Positions 44,773 through 56,699 of a stretch of 64,000 nucleotides of DNA are shown here, in pieces; positions within the stretch are counted from its first letter, which is position 1, and each line of letters opens with the position of its first letter. Source of the stretch: Puccinellia tenuiflora (lineage: Eukaryota; Streptophyta; Magnoliopsida; Poales; Poaceae). The stretch spans positions 558,001 through 622,000 of the forward strand of contig QRDG01000529.1 of NCBI GenBank assembly GCA_012064385.1, written 5' to 3'. Under the pieces are notes generated by a model. It saw only the letters and a list, made by a program, of their open reading frames with translations, ran no database searches and was not told the DNA's origin. Both the position numbers and the translations under genes were made by a program.

Positions 44773-45910
44773 TTACATGAGTCCAGCCAGATACTTGCTC
44801 TTACCAAGTAGAAAGCAAATAAAACAAGCAGTTATACATAGCACATAACATTCATAGCCATGAACGATACGAACATTACAGTTGAAGTTCAGCAGCAGAT
44901 TGATTGGATGCTCGTTGCACTTCTTTGCAATCTTCGCACAATCCGTGTCGAAAATGGTGACATCACACTTCAAGATCTTGCAGGTCAAGAAGTGCCCGAT
45001 CTTATCTTTTGACAAATTGAAAATGCTGCCCACCCAATGACCCTCCAGTTGCAGCCAGTGTTGGTCTTCACGACGATTTTGTTTGAAATGCGGTCAAAAT
45101 GGGGACGGAAGGCGGGAGGAATGGGAAGCAAATCCAACCTAGATGCAAGTGCTCGACAAGGACCTTCCTTCTATTGGAACCAATGCCTCCATAATCCTCT
45201 CTAAGGACCTGCTTGCCCTTTTCTGACTGCACAAAAAATAACATTCTGATTAGAACCAACCAGTAATGTGTACAACACACCGAAAAATATGCCTCATATG
45301 AACCAAGCACATCATGGTTTTTCCAAGAGTTGGATATAATGGACAAAGATAAATGAACAACCCTTGAACACAGCAGTTGGTCATTTAGACCAACCCTAAA
45401 TCGAATACAATCCCCAAATATATCCCTAATCTCGGTGAACAACCCAAATCGGGTATGGCATTATACCCTAACCGAACTAAATCATAATCGACATACATGA
45501 ACTAAGCATGCAAAGTACCCAAAACTAAAGAGCTACACTACACCAAATCGACTGCTACGACCGAAAAATCGAAGCATAGATGAATATATATTGAACCTTA
45601 AAACCATGTAGATCTACCGTGCATTTCATACGGCACAGATAAATCGCGTTCAATCTACAGATCTACGATACATACGAGGCATAAGGACATTAGAAATCAT
45701 CTTACCACCATTGATGAAACCCACGAGGACGACGGGATGCAGCGCGGAAGTCGATGTCGATGAAGATCCTCCTGTCGAAGAAGAGAGCTAGAGGAGACGT
45801 CTGGCCTTCGTCGATGGTCGCCCTAGCACTCTCGATGTGTCGGCGGAAGGGAAACCGCCGACGGAGAGAGGAACGAGAAGACGAGCGAGTGGAGTGAGTG
45901 AGTGGGGTGG
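44773..45910 (-). pseudogene. Degenerate gene with B3 (REM-type)-like domain end
   Basis: On the minus strand, segments reading NKIVVKTNTGCNWRV and, one frame over, IGHFLTCKILKCDVTIFDTDCAKIAKKCNEHP resemble the second half of the B3 DNA-binding domain of plant REM-type transcription factors (a Trp-containing strand, then 'G-FLTFK...VTIFD'). They are in different frames, with stops between, so a frameshift or missing splice is required. Upstream are an acceptor-like TTTTTTGTGCAG (near 45230), a donor-like GGTGGTAAGATG (near 45705) and a leader-like region to 45900, suggesting an original multi-exon gene read leftwards. The family call rests on short matches only. Confidence 0.4.
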
Positions 45911-46096
45911 ACTGAGCGGTGAGGGGAATTTATGTGGCATGTTTTCGAAGGGATGCGGTGTCTCCCGCCCTTCACCGCGTGCACAACCGAGCTACTTTCC
46001 GTGGATACGGAGATGGCTCCAGGGTCAGGCCCAACACTGATTCGGTTATTCCAACATCGATCCATCAATCAAACGTGCGTGTGTGTGTGTGACGTC
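45911..46096. other. Intergenic, short GT-dinucleotide tract
   Basis: A TGTGTGTGTG run at 46079-46091 sits next to the SINE-like insertion. No gene. Confidence 0.4.
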
Positions 46097-46105
46097 TTAG
46101 TCTTG

Positions 46106-46367
46106 TTTTTGCGAAACATAGTACAACACAAGCGCTCAGATACACGCGCATACACTCACGCCTATGAACGCATACACGCACATCATATCCCTATGAGCAC
46201 CTTCGAGATACTGAGCCGACGGGTCAGGTCTTGAAATTGACGAAGTCACCACAGCCGTTTCACTATCGACGGAACATCACCTCCCACTGAAAAATATTCT
46301 CCCTGTAACGAGAAACACCAATGTCAAACTTAGGATTTGAACTCTGGTTAACGTTCTCTGTCACGTG
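46106..46367 (-). mobile_element. SINE-like retroposon
   Basis: On the minus strand the segment carries GAGTTCAAATCC (complement of 46334-46345), resembling the tRNA-type box B (GGTTCRAATCC), near its start and ends in an A run (T-run 46106-46110). The direct repeat TTAGTCTTG at 46097-46105 and 46368-46376 is a plausible target duplication. Internal words ACACGCGCATACACTCACGC and CTATGAGCACCTTCGAGA are characteristic of a widespread grass repeat. Box A was not found. Confidence 0.55.
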
Positions 46368-46376
46368 TTAGTCTTG

Positions 46377-47903
46377 GTTCGTCATGATTAACCAAGAAAA
46401 TCCTCATGACATGAGCATGCAGCACCAACTAGGCTAGGCTCGATCGGCAGGCATCGGCGGGATCGCGATACAACCAGCAGGCAGGTGTCTCTGTCAGCTT
46501 CACGTACGTACTACTCCGTTATTATGATCTCATCGGATCGAGATCGTTAGGAAAAGCAAGATTTGCTACTAGAAAGCTTAGCAGGAGGTAGTACTCGATC
46601 AAGCGTATATCTGCAAAAGTAAATTAGTCGTACGGACGCTGTGATCTAATTAAAGATGTCCTTTGACCGGGGTTAGTTAATTAGGATATCTGGTAATTAA
46701 TTAGCTAGTGTGAGCTAGCGAATTAGCACCGGGGAAGAAATTAAGGAAGAAATCTGGCGGTCCCGGCCAAGCCCCAGATCGAAAGTGAAACGAACGAGAT
46801 CTAGCTAGCGATACGAAGAATCGAGCTGGCCGTGGGAGATCTGGAGATATGAATTTAAGAATCGGCAAGCTGCTAGCTCCGGAAGGCTAGCTAGGGTAAA
46901 AGCTAGCTATTTAAACTCGCTTCATGCATCGATCTTATTGGCAAAGGCATCAATTCTATAGCTCCATTTCCCGATAAGAAATGAACTGCATATGCCTATC
47001 GATCTACGACTACGAGTGAGATCGATCTCAACTGAATCGGCATGCACCTCTCTATATATAGTACGCCGTAGTACTATTGTTGAGAAAAGAATAGAGTGAT
47101 TCCCCCACCAATCCGTACGTACAAAAAGAATAGAGTGGCCATGCACATGCATCGAACCCAGCTAGCTAGAGTCCGCTTTTGTACAGGATCATGTCGGAGC
47201 CACCAAATACCCTGGGCCGTGCACGTATCTTTCGTCCAAAAGCGTGCGTCCGTGCACCCAAAGGTTTTCAACGATACGATTTTGTGAAACGGGGAGCAGA
47301 TAAAATGCGATTCCAATCAGATCATGGTGTGGGGCATGATTTCGCATTGTTTTTTTACCACTAGCTTGACCCACTCAAGTCAAGATTGTGTGTGTGTCTA
47401 TGTATGTAGGGAGCTAGTGCATCATGGAGACACCGATTTAACTGGTTGTTGATCGCCGTCATTTTTTGTAGTAATGAGAAAGAATTGGTCGCTGTCATTA
47501 CGTGCGGCGCCATCGTCGTCGCAAGTCAGAGCCGCGACCGCCTTCGCTTTTGAATTTCAAAAGTTTTGATTCCGACGCCTAATTTAACGACGTCAATTAG
47601 TTGATTGATTGACGCTACTAGCGATTGTTTTGTTCCCCGCGATTTGGTGGTGGTACTGGAAATTCCCTGCGGTGGAGATTCCCTGCCTATATATATAATC
47701 TTTCAAAAGATTTGGAAATCTGCTGCTATTTTCAGGTACTTTAATGCTAGAAATCTATTTGCAATGAGATCCTTCCAACTCCAAAGTTACAACTGTTTTA
47801 GATAAAAGGCGTTACCGTGCCCAGTTTTAAATTAATAAAGTCTGAAATTCACAGAAAACTCGGTAGACCAGTTTACAATAAAGTGGCCCAAGGCCATCAC
47901 GAT
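46377..47903. other. No gene seen
   Basis: Intergenic DNA rich in GCTAGCTA-type words (46680-46920). A few TATA-like words (TATTTAAAC at 46909) are not followed by a supportable reading frame. Confidence 0.4.
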
Positions 47904-47908
47904 GACAA

Positions 47909-48028
47909 TGTTAGAACGGTCACGTACGGCTGTACATATTGTATACGTGTATTGTAATCCTGCCAAGTATATAAAGAGATGAGGTGGAGGCGTTGACCCC
48001 ACGAAAAACCTAAAAACTCTTTTTAGCT
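47909..48028 (+). repeat. 5' LTR of the copia element
   Basis: Begins TGTTAGAACGGTCACG and ends CTTTTTAGCT. A TATA box (TATATAAAG, 47968-47976) lies in the middle. The end is CT, not the common CA, if the 5-bp GACAA duplication is taken as the target. Confidence 0.9.
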
Positions 48029-48040
48029 TGGTATCAGAGC
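48029..48040 (+). other. Primer binding site, initiator Met-tRNA
   Basis: TGGTATCAGAGC immediately after the LTR. Confidence 0.9.
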
Positions 48041-48134
48041 AGGTTACGGTGCCGCCGCCTGCGTTTCCTCTCGCACGAGTTCGAACTCGCGAGTTCAATC
48101 TCGCCGAGCTTCCGTCGAGAGTGTCTTCCTCGAC

Positions 48135-51100
48135 ATGACGTCCTCAGCGCTTCAAGTCTCCAATCCGCTGGGAACGCTCACCTCCAATCCCGCGGCCACT
48201 GTCGCCGCGCCGATCGCCGTGGGGATCGCAACGGCTGTCGTTCCGACGAGCTCCGTCCGTCTCAGCCGTAGCAACTTCATGCTGTGGCGTGGATTGACAC
48301 TGCCTAACTTCTTCGGGGCCAATCTTCATGGCTTCCTGGATGGTTCTGTCAAGGCTCCGGCAACCACCATCACCGAGGGCACCGGTGATGCTGCGACCAC
48401 TGTTCCCAACCCTGAGTATGCCCAGTGGTGGGGGCTGGACCAGAAGGTGCTCGGCCTTCTGCTTTCCTCCATGGAGGAGGACATCGCCACGCAGCTCATC
48501 GGCTGCAAGACGGCAGCAGCGGTCTAGTCGTCCGTTCACGCCATGTTTGGCGCCCAAAGTTGCGCCAATGTGCGTCACATACGTCGCTAGCTCCAGTCTC
48601 TGCAGAAAGAAAACATGACGGCGGCGGAGTACATGCGCAAGATGAAAAATCTTGCGGATATCATGGCGGCTACTGGATCGCCGCTCTCGGACGACGAGCT
48701 CGTCGACTACATCATCACCGGTCTCGGTCCCGGTTACAATTCCATCGCTGGCTCGTTGACTGTGAACAACATATCGGTGCCCTATGCTGATTTTTATTCA
48801 CACGTGCTTAACTTTGAAGCTCTCCAGTTGCAGCAAGTGCAATCTGTGGAGTGGTCATCGTCGGCCAATGCGGCGTACCGGCCGGGTGGCTCCAGCGCCT
48901 ACAACCAGCCAAGACCGCCTCCCTTCTCTCCTGCTCCCCATGGTGGGGGTCGTGCTGCTGGTTTTGCACCCTACCAGCAGGGGCAGAGTGGAGGAAACCC
49001 CCGCCAGAACTACGGCAGCGGCAACAACTACCGGGGTGGCAACCCGTCACGCTCCTACAACGGCGGAGGCAACAGCCGCCGCAAGCAGCGCCCCCGGTGC
49101 CAGATTTGCACTTACTGGGGGCATGAGGCCATGGAGTGCAAGAATCGGTTCAACCAGGACTTCCAGCGCAACGCGCGCTCCGGCAACGCCGCCTCGATGA
49201 GCTCCAACGACAATCAGCCCTGGATGATGGACACTGGGGCTCAACAACTACGGGGGTGGCAACCCGTCACGCTCCTACAACGGCGGAGGCAATGGCCAGA
49301 ACAACGGCGGAGGCAACAGCCGCCGCAAGCAGCGCCCCCGGTGCCAGATTTGCACTTACTGGGGGCATGAGGCCATGGAGTGCAAGAATCGGTTCAACCA
49401 GGACTTCCAGCGCAACGTGTGCTCCGGCAATGCCGCCTCGATGAGCTCCAACGACAATCAGCCCTGGATGATGGACACTGGGGCTACGGATCACATTACT
49501 AGTGATCTGGAACGTCTTCACACTCACACGCCCTATGGAGGGAAGGACCAAGTTCAGGTGGCCAACGGTGCAGGTTTGCCTATTTCGCATATTGGTCATT
49601 CTCGTTTAGCCGGTTCCTCTCTCCAATTGAACAATATTCTCCATGTTCCACACATTAGTCAGCACCTTCTCTCTGTTTATCGCCTTGCTTGTGATAATGA
49701 CGTGTTCGTTGAATTTCATAGTCATTTTTTCTGTGTTAAGCACAAGGTCACCAGGAAGGTTCTTCTTCACGGTAGAAGTCATGGCGGTCTCTACCCTATC
49801 CCGCTTAGTCGTGCAACGTCATCACCTCGTGCTTTCTCCGGCGTCAAGGCCACATCGTCGCAGTGGCATCAGCGTTTTGGTCATCCCACAAATAATGTAG
49901 TGCAAAACATTGTTAAGCAACATAGTCTATCTTGTTTACCTTCAGACAAATTTTCATCAGTGTGTGATGCTTGCCAGCGTGCTAAAAGTCATCGATTGCC
50001 ATATAATTTATCTCATCATCGTTCCACTATGACTCTCGAGTTAATTCATTCTAATGTCTAGGGGGCCACTGTTGCATCTTCCGGTGGTTTTAAATACTAT
50101 GTTAGCTTTGTTGATGACTATTCGCGTTTTTGCTGGATTTATCTCCTTAAGCACAAGTCTGACGTTGAGCATGTTTTCTATGCCTTTTAGGCTCACGTTG
50201 AGCGTCTTTTAGACACCAAAATTAAGGCGGTTCAGTCCGATTGGGGTGGTGAGTATCATAAGTTACATCGTTATTTTCAGACCACGGGTATTTCTCACCG
50301 CGTGTCTTGCCCTCACACCTCCCAACAAAACGGCATTGCCGAACGCAAGCACCGTCACCTAGTAAAGACCGGTCTTGCTCTCCTTGCGTACTCCTCTCTT
50401 CCCCTTCGGTTTTGGGATGAAGCCTTTTTTACGGCGTGTTACCTTATCAACCGTATGCCCACTCCTATACTTAATAAGGATACACCTCTTTTTCGTCTCC
50501 TCGACATTCAGCCTAATTATAATTTTCTACGTATCTTTGGTTGCGCGTGTTGGCCTAGCTTACGCAAGTATAATGCGCATAAACTTGAGTTTCGATCCAA
50601 ACTTTGTGTCTTTCTTGGCTACAGTCCTATGCACAAGGGCTATAATTGTCTAGACCGATCCACTGGACGCATCTATATCTCCTGTGATGTTGTTTTCGAC
50701 GAAACGGTCTTTCCATATGCTACTCCCGGTGTCACGGTCGATATCCCTTCTCTTCGCCACGCCATCACTTTTCCGTCTTCCGAACCGGTTACGAGTGATC
50801 ATATGTGCAAGTATGACTTATCCTACCTGTCCACTAATCCACCTACTCTAGGTGCTGCTCCTCCCTTGCAGGAATTCGTCGTTGTTGATGTTTCTGTTGC
50901 CGCGATCGACGATCACCAGATCGACATGCATGTGCATGCACCTGGTGCAGCACCCAAGGCGGCCTCCCGTGCTGCATCCCAGCAACCGCCATCGCCTGGT
51001 GTCGACGGCCCGCCTTCGCCAGGCGCCAACGGCCCATCTTCGCTAGGCGACACCAGCCCGTCCTCGCCCTCCAGCCCGCTCATGGATGCGGCCCAGCAGT

Positions 51101-52823
51101 CCATGTCGCCTCCTGCCAGGGGATCGCCCCCGGCCGCGACATCTTCGACTGCTGAAACCTGCGCGCCTCTCCCTCCTGCTTTTTCGACCGCTGTAGCGCC
51201 AGATGCAGATGCTGCTATTGCTCCGCGACGTACGCGGCGCGAGAAGGTTTATACACATGGGACTGTCCGATACGACCCGTGTCGGTGCACGTTTTTCGCC
51301 GCCCCGGTGTCTCATCATGATGCTCTTCGAGAACCTGCCTGGCGTGCTGCGATGTCTGATGAATTTTCTGCTCTTCGTCAAACACAGACCTGGCTGCTGG
51401 TTCGTCGTCCGCCTGGCGTCAAGATTGTTGGCAGTAAATGGGTGTTCAAGACTAAACATCGTCCCGATGGCTCGGTCGAGAAGCACAAAGCTCGTCTTGT
51501 TGCTCGCGGTTTCACTCAGCAGCAAGGTATTGATTACGGTGACACATCCAGTCCCGTCGTGAAGCCTGCCACAGTTCGACTGGTTCTCTCGCTTGCTGTG
51601 TCACGTGGCTGGACTCTTCGCCAGATCGATGTCAGCAATGCCTTTCTCCAAGGGTTCCTGTCCGAGGATGTTTACATGCAGCAGCCTCTTGGTTTTGAAG
51701 ATGCTCAATATCCTTCCCATGTTTGTAAGCTGCAGCGTGCTATTTATGGACTCAAGCAGTCACCTCGCGCCAGGTATGCCCATTTAAGTGCTCGTCTACT
51801 TCATCTTGGTTTCACTTCGTCCAAGGCCGACACATCCCTCTTTGTTTATCATCCAAATGATGTGCATATCTTCATGCTGGTATATGTGGACGATATTGTT
51901 ATCGCCGGCTCCACTCCTCGTGCTGTTGAGCATTTGATACGCTCTCTTGCAGACATGTTTCCTATTAAGGATCTTGGTGTGTTGGACTACTTTCTTGGGC
52001 TGGAAGCGTCTTACAATTCTGGGGGCCTGGCGTTAACTCAGCGCAAGTATGCTCTTGATCTTCTGCATAGAGTTAACATGGAGAATTGCAAGTCTACTTC
52101 CACTCCGTTGGCGCAAAATGAGCCTCTTGGACGAGATACTGGTTCACCCTTAGGTACTGAAGACTCATTCCAGTATCGTAGTATTGTTGGTGGTCTTCAG
52201 TATTTGACGCTTACGCGCCCAGATATTTCTTTTGCGGTGAACAAAGTTTGTCAGTTCTTCTCTCAGCCTACAGAAGTGCATTGGGAAGCAGTGAAACGTA
52301 TCTTAAGATATGTTAAGGGAACGGTAGACACCGGCTTGCATTTTCGCAAGTCTTCCTCTTTCGGCATTAGCATATTTACTGATGCGGATTGGGCTGGATG
52401 CATTGATGATCGTCGGTCCATAGGAGGCTTTGCAATATTTGTTGGTCCTAACCTTGTTTCATGGAGTTCGAAGAAGCAGCCTACTGTCTCGAGATCGAGT
52501 ACCGAGGCAGAGTATAAGGCACTTGCTAATGGAGCCGCTGAAGCTATGTGGATTGAGTCCTTGCTTTCTGAACTTGGAGTGTCGCGTCAGCGTACTCCTG
52601 TTTTATGGTGTGACAATCTAGGAGCAACTTACCTCACGGCAAATCCGGTGTTTCATGCTCGGACTAAGCACATTGAGATCGACTTCCATTTTGTGCGAGA
52701 ACGAGTAGCTGCTGGTTCTCTTGAGGTGATCAGGTGGCTGATATATTCACTAAACCAGCCACACGGCAGATGCTTGACCGTTTTAAGACTAATCTAAATC
52801 TTGTATATACTAGTTTAGATTAA
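48135..52823 (+). pseudogene. Copia gag-pol polyprotein, broken
   Basis: Starts with MTSSALQVSN. Gag carries the UBN2-type core (NFMLWRGLTLPNF...LDGSVKAP) with stops at 48525-48527 and 48588-48590, and a zinc knuckle CQICTYWGHEAMEC present twice because of a duplication. The protease site is WMMDTGATDH (49467-49496). Integrase: HQRFGH...CDACQ zinc finger, then catalytic D (SFVDDYSRF), D (QSDWGGEY) and E (NGIAERKH), with stops at 50059-50061 and 50188-50190. Reverse transcriptase has WVFKTKHRPDGSVEKHKARLV, DVSNAFLQG and YVDD; RNase H has TDADWAG and STEAEY. A one-base shift near 52730 moves the end (DIFTKP region) out of frame. From 50302 to about 52730 the pol frame is open. Confidence 0.93.
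49031..49481 (+). repeat. Tandem duplication of zinc knuckle and protease start in gag
   Basis: The stretch around 49022-49235 (Gly/Asn-rich linker, CQICTYWGHEAMEC, SSNDNQPWMMDTGA) is repeated at 49243-49482 with a few substitutions and a 21-bp longer linker. The junction GGGGCT|CAACAACTACGG is one base out of frame. Confidence 0.9.
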
Positions 52824-52930
52824 GGGGGAGGAGCCACCTCAATGGTGGAATGGTAGCAGCTATTGTTGTATGCGAACTCGACTAAGTGTAGATGCGACTC
52901 TCAACTCACTCAATAAGAAAAAAAGACGTG

Positions 52931-53048
52931 TGTTAGAACGGTCACGTATGGCTGTACGTATTGTATACGTGTATTGTAATCCTGCCAAGTATATAAAAGA
53001 TGAGGTGAAAGCGTTGACCCCACGAAAACCTAAAAACTCTTTTTAGCT
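52931..53048 (+). repeat. 3' LTR of the copia element
   Basis: Same termini as the 5' LTR. A purine tract AAGGGGGAGGAG (52822-52833) lies about 100 bp upstream; an A-rich tract (52913-52927) is adjacent to the LTR. Confidence 0.9.
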
Positions 53049-53053
53049 GACAA

Positions 53054-53268
53054 AACGCCATGAGCCAGTGTAGCTTAAGATAGTACAAAACGGGACTAAG
53101 TCGGGGTTGGTAGCGCAGCTCTGAGATCAACATGTCCACCATAGCGTGATCCTTAGGTTTGGACAGCGGCCTCCACTGCTACAATAACAAGCCAATTTTG
53201 AAGAAACTCATTTCCTCACGAAATTGACAGAATATAGAAATAAATAAATATATATATATATCTATATA
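53054..53268. other. Target DNA right of the copia element
   Basis: Intergenic, with a TA-dinucleotide tract (53249-53268) next to the following MITE. Confidence 0.4.
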
Positions 53269-53640
53269 GGGACGCGCTATTTGACACACAGGGAGTAGAA
53301 TAGTTATTCTACACCCACCCCATATCTTTCCAACCGTAAATGATTTTTACGTCACGTAAATTTTGTATTACTACGTAAGTCAAGAAGAACGTAAGAAAAT
53401 ATTGATATGACGTAAAACTTTTTTTATATGACGTACAAAAAATAAACGCAAAATACGCATTTTTTTATGATTTTTTACACTATTATGACTCATAAAATGT
53501 AATTTTTATGTCAATTTTTTGTTGTGGGGCTATATGAATGTAATTATTTGTATATCAAACATAAATTCTAAATAAAAGAACGTAAAAAAACAACGGGTAC
53601 AAATAAGGTATTATGCACCCTGGGTGTCGAATAGGGTTTC
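53269..53640. mobile_element. MITE with GCTATTTGACAC inverted ends
   Basis: Left end GGGACGCGCTATTTGACAC, ACAGGG; right end, inverted, GAAACCCTATTCGACAC, CCAGGG. The interior is AT-rich with repeated ACGTAAA words. Flanks are TATATA on both sides, so the target duplication cannot be measured. The superfamily is probably Mutator-like, judged by end style only. Confidence 0.65.
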
Positions 53641-53648
53641 TATATATA

Positions 53649-53676
53649 CTAGCAAAGTGCCCGTGCGTTGCTACGG
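53649..53676 (-). mobile_element. Helitron 3' terminus (minus strand)
   Basis: Minus strand: CCGTAGCAACGCACGG hairpin, then GCACTTTGCTAG and T. The body would extend rightwards, perhaps to about 54.8 kb, but the 5' end was not identified. Confidence 0.6.
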
Positions 53677-54845
53677 AATCAGAAAAAAAAAGTTTTAGAA
53701 TGTGGCTTGTGCTGTTAAATGTCGAAATAGAACATTTCTACTTTCTATATAAAAACTGCTATCATTAGTATCAGAGTTCACCAAAAAACTACACCTCGAA
53801 AAACAGGTTAACATTTAAATATAATGATAATTCGTAAAGAATCATCTAATCTAATATAATATTTGAAGAAATATACAATAATTTCCCTAGAAGCACAACC
53901 TCATGCTTCTCCTGTTAAAGTGATTCAGATTACAAACATCTAATTCACCTTGAACTTGAATGTACCTACCTAGTACTGTAAAATAAGAACTGGAGCTGAA
54001 GATGACCATTTGACTTCAAATTCAGAACTACCTTCAGAAAGGACACCTCCACCACCAGTTACCTAATTGTCGCCTCGGTGCAACTCCATACAAACGAACA
54101 ACCAAAATTGCTAGTTCATATTAGAATCAGAGAAGGCAAGAAAACATTCACATCAAAGAAACATAGTTACTAAATCAGAATTAAGAGTTGTAAGTTATGA
54201 TACTATCTCAACTTGGTAGTCTGGGAACAATAGCAGTTACCATCAAGCAGGAAGCAACAATCTGTGAACAAGTAGCATATCACTCCAAGGCATCTCAATT
54301 TGCAGACACCATATGACATGATATGAGCACTTGGAAAAGTAATGGTCCTTGGAGAAGTAAACTTAACACGTGTGACAGGAAAGGATATTGGTTATATAAC
54401 AAAAGAACGACAGTATATTGCTCTGTACATAGACACGGTAAACAGATCTTCACGTATAGTCTAGCACATTACCAACAGCAGTACATGCACATTTGAAGGA
54501 TATAATTCGGTCGGTTAATTTTTTTTACATGCATTCTTGATTCAGATTTCAGCACATAAGCAAAGAAAATTATTTCAAGTGCAAAGCTTGGTCTGGTTGA
54601 TTACTACTTCAGATGAATCATAAAAAATGTCAACGTCAAGGTGAATTATCTGTTTACTGAAAGGGGAACCTCCAACACAGACTAAAAAGTTCTCAATTTT
54701 GCATGTACTGCACCTTTGGCAGCACCTTTTGCCAAAGGGGCAGTTCTGTTGCATGCACCTTGAAGACCGAAAGACATATATTTTTCTATGTGGCCGATGA
54801 GGATAGGAGATTGAACGTTGCGGCCAAGGGATAGGGGAATCACCT
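53677..54845. other. No gene seen; probable Helitron body
   Basis: AT-rich DNA without supportable coding sequence. Confidence 0.4.
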
Positions 54846-55087
54846 CACTTGCTCACCTGCCAAATCAGGGGCGGATATCACGGGTGGAATGAGAACTTGG
54901 CACAGGCAGTGGAGAGACTACGCATCGGGAGCTTGGGCCCGTTGATTTGGCTCACAGGGAACGATGAATATGCCAAATCCAAGCTGGTTGTCGGCGTAGG
55001 AGTTTTAGTTTTGGTGCTCATCGACGCCTCATGAGTCATGACGCTGACGCCTGCAGGCTGGGGTAGGCTCCGACGCGGTAGCTCACC

Positions 55088-55115
55088 GGCGGGGGGGGGG
55101 GGGGGGGGGGGGGGT
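55088..55115. repeat. Poly-G tract
   Basis: A run of about 27 G preceded by CACCGGC. Confidence 0.85.
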
Positions 55116-55228
55116 GGAGCGGGCAGGGAGCAGGAATCCGGAGCGCGGTAGGTAGTCCGCGGCGGCCAGAGCTCCATGGGAGGACAGGGCACGAAGCGTC
55201 CGTCAAGCCTGTAGCGTGCACGGATGGA

Positions 55229-55372
55229 TCAGCCCATGATTCTGATGCTTGGTGACTGGATATCCGCTGCGAGGAGCGCGAGCAGGGCCTCGAGGCCGGC
55301 CGAGCCGACGAGCGTGGGGAAGAGGAAGAGGACGACCGCTCCCATGACCAGCACCGCAGAGGAGGACGGCAT
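55229..55372 (-). CDS. Small putative membrane peptide, hypothetical
   Basis: A minus-strand frame opens MPSSSAVLVMGAVVLFLFPT at 55372 and ends IRIMG before TGA (about 55229), 47 residues, with one strongly hydrophobic segment (residues 6-35). The leader is GC-rich and the frame uses G/C-ending codons as grass genes do. It could be the first exon of a larger lost gene. I know no family for it and short GC-rich frames arise by chance. Confidence 0.25.
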   Translation of the reverse strand: MPSSSAVLVMGAVVLFLFPTLVGSAGLEALLALLAADIQSPSIRIMG

Positions 55373-55519
55373 GGCTGGCGCCGTCGGGCCTACATGATCC
55401 AGATCCGGGGAGAGGATACGGTGGGTGGTACTGGACTGCGGGGTTGATTTCCATATTTCCGAGGGGGTAAATGCAAAAGAACCACGACGTACGACGACCT
55501 CCTATCCCAATATTATAGT

Positions 55520-55562
55520 TTGGATATATATATATATCTATATATATATATATATATATAAT
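55520..55562. repeat. TA microsatellite
   Basis: Interrupted TATATATATA tract. Confidence 0.85.
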
Positions 55563-56340
55563 GTTTTACATTTCCCGAATTTTTTATTTTGCCAGAGCGT
55601 ATGAGCTCGGGAATCAAAGTGGATTTTCGTTTTTCGTCCACCTTGTATCCGTTCGACCGTTTGTGACTTTATTTATAAAGCGGGACGAAAAGTTGTTTCG
55701 AGAGTTTGTTAGACCTTTTTCTTGGCTCTGATGTTCTTATATTTATAAATAATTTTATATATAACAATCATATCGTATTCTTGCCTAAAAAAGATATGAA
55801 ACGGACCGGTAAGGATGATGCGACAGAATATACGAGCCTCCTCTGTTACGGCGCAACACACATGCTTAACACTTGGAACTACACACACACAACGACCTTG
55901 GGATTGCAATACAAATAAACATGGTGCTAGACCCATAACGACCTAGGTTAACTGAGCTGGAGAGACAGGCGAAGGTTATGGGTCGCCTAATGGAAGGTTA
56001 TGGGTGGGATTATAGGGGACAGCGAAGCCGTAGTGAAGCATTGACTAATGCGTAACCTGCATCAAAAGAAGGTGCGCATTGCTTCCCGGGCTTGCTTACC
56101 CTCTCGCGGTTCCCTGGAGCTGACTACGTACGTACGAGCGACACATCTGAACGCGGCCTCCTGTTCTTGTTCCTTCGTTTCTGGGAAAAGAATACTTCTC
56201 CTATAGTAACACTCTAATTTTTTTTAAAGTCAAACCACGTAAAGTATGCTAAAGGTTTAAGAAAAAAAAATCGTAAACATCTATAATAGGAAACCAGAAT
56301 TGTTAGATAGATCTATGAAAGTGAAATGTATTTTCATATG
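55563..56340. other. No gene seen
   Basis: Intergenic. A phrase GAAGGTTATGGGTCG/GGAAGGTTATGGGTGG (55972-56008) is locally repeated. Confidence 0.4.
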
Positions 56341-56699
56341 ATATCTATGAAACCCTGACCCCCATGCCGTCCTCTCCCTTGGAGACATGGGGGAACCCTA
56401 ACAAGTCCCCGCATCTGTCCCCTTCCCGTCCTCCCTTACCCTCGCTATCGGAGGAGGCCATCCGATGGCGAATGGTGGTGGATGAGCGTCCTCCGCTTCC
56501 TTTTTCCTAGGACGTCCCAGTGTCTGTCTCATTCGACCCCGTCCGTCCTGATCTGGTTCATCTGCTGGTACGGGCCATTTGGCCAAGATCTGTATGTTGT
56601 CAGGGGTCATGGTGTTGATCCCGGCGTCGCTTGCGTGATCGCACCATTCAGCATGACGTGTCGTCTCTCTTGTTGCGTCCGTCAAGAGCTCCAAGCGGA

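Larger units (their letters stand above)
47909..53048 (+). mobile_element. Complete Ty1/copia retrotransposon, mutated
   Basis: Short LTRs (47909-48028 and 52931-53048) flank one gag-pol region, and the 5-bp sequence GACAA is duplicated at 47904-47908 and 53049-53053. The primer binding site follows the left LTR directly. Domain order gag, protease, integrase, reverse transcriptase, RNase H is that of copia elements. Several stops and frameshifts make it non-autonomous today. The two LTRs differ at about four substitutions and two single-base indels in 120 bp. Confidence 0.95.

Noticed and set aside
46334..46345. tRNA gene suggested by a box B-like word
   Set aside because: No box A, acceptor stem or anticodon arm; it fits a SINE-like retroposon better.
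54846..54862. CAGGGGCGGATATCACG as a hAT element end
   Set aside because: No matching right end or target duplication in the neighbourhood.
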